From: Devosia sp. Leaf420
GTDB lineage: Bacteria > Pseudomonadota > Alphaproteobacteria > Rhizobiales > Devosiaceae
Direction: 5' to 3'
Assembly (NCBI RefSeq): GCF_001425445.1
Contig: NZ_LMQU01000001.1
Span: forward strand, 249,221-313,220
DNA length: 64,000 bases
A program made the position numbers and the translations under genes. The stretch's first letter is position 1; each line of letters opens with the position of its first letter. Below are positions 58,186-64,000 of the stretch, piece by piece. Under the pieces are notes generated by a model that saw only the letters and a program-made list of their open reading frames with translations, made no database searches and had not been told where the DNA came from.

Positions 58186-59313
58186 CTATGCGTCGGTGCG
58201 ACGGGTCAGGAGCACCATGACTTCGTAGTGGTCGGTCTGGGGGAACATGTCGAAGAGGCGGATGGCAGTGGGCGTGTACGCCGGCATGGCGGCGAGGTCC
58301 TTGGCGAGGGTGACCGCGTTGCAGCTTGAATAGATGATGGTTTGGGCGCCGGAGGCTTGCAGGGTTTGGCAGAGTTGATCGCCGAGGCCGCGGCGGGGCG
58401 GATTGACGATGATGGCGTCGGGGAGTTCGGCGGCGACGAGGGCGGTGGCATCGCCGACTGAAAAGGTGACATCGGTGAGGCCGGCTTCGGCGGCGCTGAG
58501 GCGGGCAGATTCGACGGCTGGGGCGCTGAGTTCGATGCCGTGGACGCGGCGGCCGGGTGCGGCGATGTGAAGGGCGAAGCCCCCTACACCGCAATAAAGG
58601 TCGAGAATGGCGTTGGCGCCGGCTTGGTCGATCCAGTCCCGGGCCTGAAGGTAGAGACCCTTGGCGATTTCGGTATTGGTCTGGAAGAAGCTGGCGGGGC
58701 GGAGATGGAGGACGGTTGTGCCGAGACGCATGGCGAGCGTTTCGCTGCCGCTGAGCCAGATTTCCTCTTCGCCTTCGAGGACCGCCTTGTGTTCGGGGAG
58801 AAGGTTGGCGGTGACGACGGCGAGTTGGGGGAGCGCAGCAAGCAGGCTCGGCAGGTGCTTTTGCATGCGGCCAAGCGCTTCGGTCGAGCGCAGCACGAAG
58901 CGGAGCATGAGTTCGCCATCGGCGGATTCGGTCAGGAGGACGTGTTTTAACTCCCCGCGGCGGGTGGGCACGTCATAAGGGGCGATGCGCGCGAGGGAAA
59001 TGAAGGATTTGGTGGGTTCCAAGGCGCTACGAAGGCCGGGGGTCAGGATGCCGCAGCAGGTGAGATCGACGCCGTGCTGAGTGTCATCGAGAATACCGAG
59101 GGTGGGCGCATCGGCGGTGCCGCCGACGACCATCTTGGCTTTGTTGCGGAAGGCTTCGGGACGGCTGACCATGGGCGGCAGCCATTCGGCTTCGGGCCAC
59201 GCGGCGAGAAGGTCGTGGGCGTGGAGGAGCTTGGCGTCGAGTTGGGCGCCGTAGGGCTCGCCCATGCGGGTGCAGGAGCGGCAGACGCCGTGGTCGAAAT
59301 AGCCGCAGTGCAT
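58186..59313 (-). CDS. rlmC: 23S rRNA (uracil-C5)-methyltransferase RlmC/RlmD type
   Basis: The product has 375 residues from ATG 59313; the open frame continues upstream, but the family starts at this point. The N-terminal iron-sulfur cysteines are C3, C11 and C14 (MHCGYFDHGVCRSC), with a further Cys in LTCCGIL. The SAM motif is ILDLYCGVGGFALH, VNPPRRG is present, and the catalytic Cys is in YSSCNAVTLA. Length and the lack of a TRAM domain point to RlmC (RumB), which methylates U747. Confidence 0.93.
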   Translation of the reverse strand: MHCGYFDHGVCRSCTRMGEPYGAQLDAKLLHAHDLLAAWPEAEWLPPMVSRPEAFRNKAKMVVGGTADAPTLGILDDTQHGVDLTCCGILTPGLRSALEPTKSFISLARIAPYDVPTRRGELKHVLLTESADGELMLRFVLRSTEALGRMQKHLPSLLAALPQLAVVTANLLPEHKAVLEGEEEIWLSGSETLAMRLGTTVLHLRPASFFQTNTEIAKGLYLQARDWIDQAGANAILDLYCGVGGFALHIAAPGRRVHGIELSAPAVESARLSAAEAGLTDVTFSVGDATALVAAELPDAIIVNPPRRGLGDQLCQTLQASGAQTIIYSSCNAVTLAKDLAAMPAYTPTAIRLFDMFPQTDHYEVMVLLTRRTDA

Positions 59314-59410
59314 GATGGCGTTCAGATTTGCCTCCACGCGGCTAGATTTGGAAATGAAGGCACGAATCCACGTCCCTCCAAAACTGCGATACGAGCATTC
59401 TATCACCGCG

Positions 59411-59474
59411 TCATTCCCGCGAACGCGGGAATCTCACTTCCGGTGAAGGGATTCCCGCTTTCGCGGGAATGACG
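59411..59474. repeat. Paired palindromic repeat ATTCCCGC/GCGGGAAT
   Basis: Two hairpins, ATTCCCGC-GAAC-GCGGGAAT (59413-59432) and ATTCCCGC-TTTC-GCGGGAAT (59451-59470), stand in direct order and are flanked by GTCAT and ATGACG, so the whole unit is itself an inverted pair. The second hairpin is identical to 35698-35717. It lies between the alaC-like stop and the rlmC start. Confidence 0.75.
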
Positions 59475-59520
59475 TCGTTATAGGGCCGAGACCCAGGACC
59501 TAGGTGAAGTCGAGCCTAAC

Positions 59521-60744
59521 TTAGTTCGTCGCAGAAGCCATCGGCACGATGTTGCTCTGCTCGCCCTTGCTACCGAGGAGCTTCTTGATGTTGCGGGCGG
59601 CCTGGCGGATGCGCTGTTCGTTTTCGACGAAGGCGAGGCGAATGTATTGATCGCCATATTCGCCGAAGCCGACGCCGGGAGCAACGCCGACGCCGGTTTC
59701 CTGGATGAGGAGCTTGGCGAATTCGAGCGAGCCGAGATGCGCGAACTGGGGCGGAATGGGCGCCCAGGCGAACATCGTGGCCTTCGGCACGGGAATATCC
59801 CAGCCCGAACGGCCAAAGCTTTCGACCATGACGTCGCGGCGGTGCTTATAGACCTTGCGGACTTCCTCGATGACGTCGTCGGAGCCGTTAAGCGCGGCGA
59901 CGGCGGCAACCTGGATGGGCGTGAAGGCACCATAATCGAGGTAGGATTTGACGCGGGCGAGCGCGGCAATCAGGCGTTCGTTGCCGACGGCGAAGCCGAC
60001 GCGCCAGCCGGGCATGGAATAGGTCTTGGACATCGAGGTGAATTCGACGGTGATGTCGATCGCGCCAGGCACCTGGAGGACCGACGGCGGCGGATTGTCT
60101 TCGTCGAAATAGATCTCGGAATAGGCGAGATCGGACAGGATGAAGATGTCGTGCTGCTTACAATATTTGACGACCTCGGCGTAAAAATCGAGATCGGCGG
60201 TGTAAGCGGTCGGGTTGGCCGGGTAGTTGAGAACCAGCGCGATAGGCTTTGGAATCGAGTGGCGGACGCCGCGATCGAGCGCGCGCATGAAATCCTCGCC
60301 CGGCTCGGCGGGCATGGAGCGGACGACGCCGCCCGACATGATGAAGCCGAAGGAATGGATCGGATAGGTCGGGTTCGGCACCAGCACCACATCGCCCGGG
60401 GCGGTGATGGCGGACGCCATATTGGCAAAGCCTTCCTTGGACCCAAGGGTCGCGACGACCTGGGTATCGGGATTGAGTTTTACGCCAAAGCGGCGGCCAT
60501 AGTAGCTCGCCTGAGCCTTGCGGAGGCCGGGAATGCCGCGGGAGGTGGAGTAGCGGTGCGTGCGCGGGTCCTTCACCGTTTCCTGGAGCTTGGCGACGAT
60601 ATGCTCGGGCGTCGGCATATCTGGATTGCCCATGCCGAGATCGATGACATCGACGCCTTCTGCGCGCGCCTTGGCCTTGATCGGATCGATATGCGCAAAA
60701 ACGTAGGGCGGCAGGCGGCGGATGCGATGGAAGACTTCGCTCAT
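59521..60744 (-). CDS. alaC: Alanine/LL-diaminopimelate-type aminotransferase
   Basis: The product has 407 residues. The fold-type I motifs are DLGMGNPDMPTPEHIV, the NYPANPTAY segment (NPT), SDLAYSEIYFD and SMSKTYSMPGWRVGF with the PLP lysine at about K240. This pattern is that of AlaC/YfdZ-type aminotransferases, which make alanine from pyruvate and glutamate. In relatives the gene precedes hom, glpX and recJ; here rlmC and two binding proteins intervene. A GAGG site precedes ATG 60744. Confidence 0.92.
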   Translation of the reverse strand: MSEVFHRIRRLPPYVFAHIDPIKAKARAEGVDVIDLGMGNPDMPTPEHIVAKLQETVKDPRTHRYSTSRGIPGLRKAQASYYGRRFGVKLNPDTQVVATLGSKEGFANMASAITAPGDVVLVPNPTYPIHSFGFIMSGGVVRSMPAEPGEDFMRALDRGVRHSIPKPIALVLNYPANPTAYTADLDFYAEVVKYCKQHDIFILSDLAYSEIYFDEDNPPPSVLQVPGAIDITVEFTSMSKTYSMPGWRVGFAVGNERLIAALARVKSYLDYGAFTPIQVAAVAALNGSDDVIEEVRKVYKHRRDVMVESFGRSGWDIPVPKATMFAWAPIPPQFAHLGSLEFAKLLIQETGVGVAPGVGFGEYGDQYIRLAFVENEQRIRQAARNIKKLLGSKGEQSNIVPMASATN

Positions 60745-61163
60745 TTGATTCCTCGGAAGGTCCCTTCAAGGACCCTGACTGATCGCGACGCGCTGTGCGC
60801 TGGCGGCTCAAGAGAGGCGCCGATTATCGCGGAATTATGGTTTTGGATGGGTTAAAGCGGCCCTTGCGGGACTAAACGATCTATTCGGCTCCTCCCGGCC
60901 ACCAGGTGGCCACGCGGGAAGAGCTATCGGGCGCTCGCCGCCGCGGCGATGGCATTGGCAGCGGCAATAGCAATCACCTTGCCGGCGAGCGGAGCTCCAA
61001 CCCATGCAACAGTGAATGGAGACAGCATGTCTCTTGCCCTTCGAAGGTCGTTTTTGTAAAGAATGCAACAATCGACAGGCCGTTCATAATTGCTCCACAT
61101 GGTCTTGTAAATGCCCGGGGGCACGACAACGTACGGCCTGACGGCGTATGATGAGGTTGAAAC
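60745..61163. other. 419-base intergenic region with two dyads
   Basis: The gap lies between the divergent alaC-like and glycosyltransferase genes. GGTCC-CTTCAA-GGACC at 60759-60774 would form a hairpin in the alaC leader just upstream of its ribosome-binding site. GGCCACC-A-GGTGGCC at 60897-60911 is a perfect dyad and could be an operator. Small open frames here lack good starts and codon bias, so I do not call a gene. Confidence 0.4.
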
Positions 61164-62492
61164 TTGAAGCGCATTGCCCTGGTGACGATCGGCACGCAAG
61201 GCGACGTACAACCTTACATCGCGCTCTCGCTGGCGCTGCAGGAACGTGGCTATAGCGTCGTGATCGGCGCCAACGAGGACTTTGAAGGCCTCGTGACGGG
61301 ATATGGAATCGAATTCCATTCGCTGGGCCCCTCGATCCAAGCATTCCTCAAAGAAACCCGTTTCGAAAATGCGATGAACAGCTCGATGCTGATCAATGGC
61401 CCATGGTTTCTCAAACAGGGCCAGCAGATCATCGACACGGCGGCGCGGGCTGCCTGGCGCATGTGCCAGGGCACCGATGCGATCATCGTCAATATGAATA
61501 CGAGCTTCGGCATCGACATTGCCGAGGCGCTGAAGATTCCGGCGATCATGACGGCGCTGCAGCCGCTTAACTCGACGAGCGAATTCCCGCTCTCGATGTA
61601 TTATGTCGCCGACGATCTCGGCCCGACGCTGAACAAGCTTTCCTACACTGCTGCCACCATGCAGCAGGCCTATATGAACCTGCCGCGCAATCGCCTGCGC
61701 CGGGAACTGATGGGGCTTGAAGCGCGCAATATGGGCGGGGTCTTCACCAATACGGATGGCTCCTACCTGACGACCCTTTACGCTTATTCAGCCGCCGTCA
61801 GTCCGCGCCCGCGGGATTGGCCGAAGACGGCTTTGGTGACCGGCTACTGGAACCTGCGCGATCGCAGCAATTGGGAGCCCACACCGGAATTCGAGGCCTT
61901 TCTTTCGGCAGGTGAAGCACCGGTTTATATCGGCTTTGGCTCGATGCCGTTTGGGGCCGAGCGCAACACGCGCATTCTGAAAGAAGCCGTGGCGCTTTGG
62001 GGCGGCCGAGCCGTCGTGGCGCGCGGTTGGGGCGGCATCGATCCGCGCGATCTGCCCGATACGATCTTTCCAATCGAAAAAGCGCCACACGATCGTCTTT
62101 TCCGCTATGTCAGCGCTGTGGTGCATCATGGTGGCGCGGGCACGACTTCGGCGGGCCTGCACCTTGGGCGACCGACGTTCATCGTCCCCCAAGCCATCGA
62201 CCAACCCTATTGGGGCCGCCGGGTTTATGAGCTTGGATGCGGACCAAAGCCGATCCGGCTGCGCAAGCTGACGGCGGAATCGCTGGCCGAAGCGCTCGCC
62301 GATCTCAACAGCAACGATTCCTATCGCCGCAATGCCGCATTGGTGGCGGAGCAATTGCGCAGCGAGGACGGCACTGACAAAGCCATCAAGGTCATTGAGC
62401 GGGTGATGGGCAACTTCGTGCCGCGCGTAGCCAAACTAGCGCGAAAATCCAAGACCAAAGCCAAGAAGCTATCGCTGAAAAAGGCTGTCTGA
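61164..62492 (+). CDS. UGT/MGT-type glycosyltransferase (GT1, sterol glucosyltransferase-like)
   Basis: The product has 442 residues from TTG 61164, with GAGG about eight bases upstream. The N-terminal GT28-like domain begins RIALVTIGTQGDVQPYIALSLALQERGY. The C-terminal nucleotide-sugar domain has VYIGFGSMPFG, then APHDRLFRYVSAVVHHGGAGTTSAGLHLGRP, the typical HHGGAGT donor site, and PQAIDQPYWGRRV. It transfers a sugar to a lipid or small hydrophobic acceptor. The last 20 residues are lysine-rich (KSKTKAKKLSLKKAV), perhaps for membrane contact. There is no signal peptide. Confidence 0.92.
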   Translation: MKRIALVTIGTQGDVQPYIALSLALQERGYSVVIGANEDFEGLVTGYGIEFHSLGPSIQAFLKETRFENAMNSSMLINGPWFLKQGQQIIDTAARAAWRMCQGTDAIIVNMNTSFGIDIAEALKIPAIMTALQPLNSTSEFPLSMYYVADDLGPTLNKLSYTAATMQQAYMNLPRNRLRRELMGLEARNMGGVFTNTDGSYLTTLYAYSAAVSPRPRDWPKTALVTGYWNLRDRSNWEPTPEFEAFLSAGEAPVYIGFGSMPFGAERNTRILKEAVALWGGRAVVARGWGGIDPRDLPDTIFPIEKAPHDRLFRYVSAVVHHGGAGTTSAGLHLGRPTFIVPQAIDQPYWGRRVYELGCGPKPIRLRKLTAESLAEALADLNSNDSYRRNAALVAEQLRSEDGTDKAIKVIERVMGNFVPRVAKLARKSKTKAKKLSLKKAV

Positions 62493-62504
62493 GCCGAAAC
62501 CGGC

Positions 62505-62873
62505 TCAGCTTCCGACGCGGATGTTGCTGACTTCGGCCTCGAGCTTGTCGAGGCGCTCGACCATGGCTTTCTGGCGCGAATTCAGGCGCCCTTCGAAGGC
62601 GCGCAGCGAGTGCTGCATATCGGCATCAGTTTCCCGCGGCATATAGGGACGGCTTTCGGCGATGCCGAGAATAATCGTGCCCTTGACGACGAAGACGCCA
62701 CCGATTCCGGCGAGAACCAGCGTCCACTGTGTCAAATCCGTCTGCCAATGCGTGCTGAGCCAGGCAGTGACTGCGGCACCGGCGGCTGCGGCCGCGCCGA
62801 TGATGTTGGAAATCATGCCCAGGGTAACGGCGCGACGCCGTCCGTCCCACAAACCAGGTCTTTGAGCCATCAT
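62505..62873 (-). CDS. Small membrane protein of unknown function
   Basis: The product has 122 residues from ATG 62873, six bases after GGGAAG. It has a short basic start (AQRPGLWDGRRRAV), two predicted membrane helices at about 18-40 and 50-70, and a C-terminal coiled-coil-like tail (FEGRLNSRQKAMVERLDKLEAEV). I do not recognise a family. It is convergent with the glycosyltransferase gene and downstream of the symporter terminator, so it is probably a separate unit. Confidence 0.75.
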   Translation of the reverse strand: MMAQRPGLWDGRRRAVTLGMISNIIGAAAAAGAAVTAWLSTHWQTDLTQWTLVLAGIGGVFVVKGTIILGIAESRPYMPRETDADMQHSLRAFEGRLNSRQKAMVERLDKLEAEVSNIRVGS

Positions 62874-62971
62874 GCAAATCTTCCCATATGCACAGTCGGG
62901 TTCAATACCGGCTTGAACGGGCAAGTTGAAGGCTAAATGTGACTGGTTGGTAAAATGAGTGAGAATAGCTG

Positions 62972-63003
62972 ACAACAAAAAGGGGAGGCAGCGCCTCCCC
63001 TTT
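62972..63003 (-). terminator. Rho-independent terminator of the symporter gene
   Basis: In the leftward transcript AAAGGGGAGGC and GCCTCCCCTTT form a perfect 11-bp stem with a 3-base loop, followed by TTGTTGTC; with the last A-T pairs this gives a run of five T. It lies 21 bases after the symporter stop. Confidence 0.9.
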
Positions 63004-63023
63004 CATATGGTTTATTGCGTCGC

Positions 63024-64000
63024 TTACTCGGCAGGAACTGCGTCAGCGCCGAGGGCGTCGATGCTTTTGCCGCGGTCGTAGGTCGCCTGATCGAGAATAC
63101 CCTGGCGCTTGGCAACAATGGTCGGCACAAGGGCCTGGCCAGCGACATTGACCGCAGTGCGGCCCATATCGAGGATCGGGTCGACGGCAAGCAGCAGGCC
63201 GACGCCTTCGAGCGGCAGACCGAGGGTCGAAAGGGTCAGGGTCAGCATGACCGTTGCGCCTGTGAGACCAGCCGTGGCTGCGGAGCCGATGACCGAAACG
63301 AAGACGATCAGCAGATAATGCTCGATCCCTAGCGAAATGCCGAAGAACTGGGCGACGAAAATGGCCGAGATCGCAGGATAGATCGCGGCGCAACCGTCCA
63401 TCTTGGTGGTGGCGCCGAGTGGCACGGCGAAGGCGGCGTATTCACGCGGCACGCCGAGATTTTCTTCGGTGATGCGCTCGGTGACCGGCAGGGTGCCGAT
63501 GGACGAACGCGAGACGAAAGCAAGCTGAATGGCTGGCCAGGCGCTCTGGAAATAGCGGATGGGGTTGAGGCCATTGAGCTGCAGCAGCACGGGGTAGACG
63601 ACGAACAGAACGAGGGCGAGACCGATATAGATGGCGGCCGAATACCAGCCGAGCTGGGCCAGCGCATCCCAGCCATAGACGGCAACAGCATTGCCGAGGA
63701 GGCCGATCGTGCCGATCGGGGTCAGCCGAATGACCCACCACAGGACCTTGTGGATCACCTTAAGGAACGAGCGGGTGAAGGCGATGAAGGGATCGGCGGC
63801 TGGGCCGACGCGGAGGGCAGCGATGCCGACAACGATGGAGATCACGAGGATCTGCAGCACGTTGAAGCTGAGGCTCGTCGAAGCGCTACCATCGGTGACG
63901 CGGGTCGAGGCCTGAAGGCCGAGGATATTGGACGGGATCAGGCCCTTGAGGAAATCGAGCCAGGAGCCGGTCGAGGACGGAGCCTTGGCAAGATCGGCGG
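63024..64000 (-). CDS. Dicarboxylate/amino acid:cation symporter (DAACS), partial (5' end outside window)
   Basis: About 325 C-terminal residues are visible; the start is beyond the right edge, and the frame is open through to 64000. It imports C4-dicarboxylates or acidic amino acids with Na+ or H+. The re-entrant loop motif SSIGTLPVTE and the TKMDGCAAIYPAISAIFVAQ helix (the NMDGT equivalent) are intact, as is a GATVMLTLTLSTLGLP segment. The gene ends with a strong terminator. Confidence 0.93.
   Translation of the reverse strand, partial: ADLAKAPSSTGSWLDFLKGLIPSNILGLQASTRVTDGSASTSLSFNVLQILVISIVVGIAALRVGPAADPFIAFTRSFLKVIHKVLWWVIRLTPIGTIGLLGNAVAVYGWDALAQLGWYSAAIYIGLALVLFVVYPVLLQLNGLNPIRYFQSAWPAIQLAFVSRSSIGTLPVTERITEENLGVPREYAAFAVPLGATTKMDGCAAIYPAISAIFVAQFFGISLGIEHYLLIVFVSVIGSAATAGLTGATVMLTLTLSTLGLPLEGVGLLLAVDPILDMGRTAVNVAGQALVPTIVAKRQGILDQATYDRGKSIDALGADAVPAE

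Noticed and set aside
60924..61340. Leftward open frame upstream of the glycosyltransferase
   Set aside because: Most of it is antisense to the glycosyltransferase start. The remaining 58-codon part from 61100 has no ribosome-binding site and lacks GC-rich third positions, although a hydrophobic tail made me look twice.

Overview
The window reads as a chromosomal segment of a high-GC alphaproteobacterium of the Hyphomicrobiales, most like Devosia or a close relative. That placement is inferred from an RpoE-ChrR stress-sigma locus with its lipid-modification genes, TGA-N9-TCA iron boxes of the kind RirA uses in rhizobia, pieces of an alaC-hom-glpX-recJ gene order, and many overlapping ATGA junctions. 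I see no rRNA, phage, insertion sequence or CRISPR array.

Region 1 (1-24.9 kb) is a catabolic island. An aminotransferase and an M32 carboxypeptidase point left. An 11-gene operon (2640-15667) with almost no spacing points right and ends at a clear terminator. It encodes two tandem DUF4438 proteins, an Ldh-family dehydrogenase, a creatinase-fold M24 protein that lacks most metal ligands, two amidohydrolase-superfamily enzymes, an aminotransferase, an unassigned TIM-barrel-like protein, two oligopeptide ABC ATPases without permeases, and an M14 carboxypeptidase. A second set (15714-24886) has three SDRs, a Rid protein, hydantoinase/oxoprolinase A and B, a GntR regulator, an isoaspartyl peptidase-like enzyme and a creatininase-family amidohydrolase. 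Three of its promoter regions share a TACAGT-type motif. Together these genes look like uptake and stepwise hydrolysis of an unusual peptide, cyclic amide or ureide. The substrate cannot be read from sequence.

Region 2 (24.9-30.5 kb) is a nitrate assimilation operon (narK-type transporter, NasB-like flavoprotein, NasA). A sigma-54 promoter and a leader terminator precede it, which suggests nitrogen control plus antitermination. No nitrite reductase gene is present here.

Region 3 (30.5-40.4 kb) holds housekeeping and accessory genes: a HAD hydrolase, an ArsR regulator with a perfect operator, TrhA/hemolysin III, a DUF192 protein, a double cold-shock protein, glyoxalase I, an M15A lipoprotein, two tandem tRNA-Glu genes, an SDR/TetR pair with duplicated operators, a GlxA-type regulator with an isochorismatase, and an alpha/beta hydrolase. 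Several palindromic intergenic repeats occur here.

Region 4 (40.4-50.7 kb) holds a FecBCDE-type iron ABC importer, divergent from an ECF sigma factor, a ChrR-like anti-sigma factor and an SDR. A CFA synthase/DUF1365/FAD-oxidoreductase operon follows. The sigma gene and that operon each have a TGATCC-N18-TA promoter, so they probably form one stress regulon for membrane lipids.

Region 5 (50.7-64 kb) carries recJ, glpX, homoserine dehydrogenase with an unusual N-terminal extension, two tandem iron-type binding proteins, rlmC, an alaC-like aminotransferase, a UGT-type glycosyltransferase, a small membrane protein and a partial dicarboxylate symporter.
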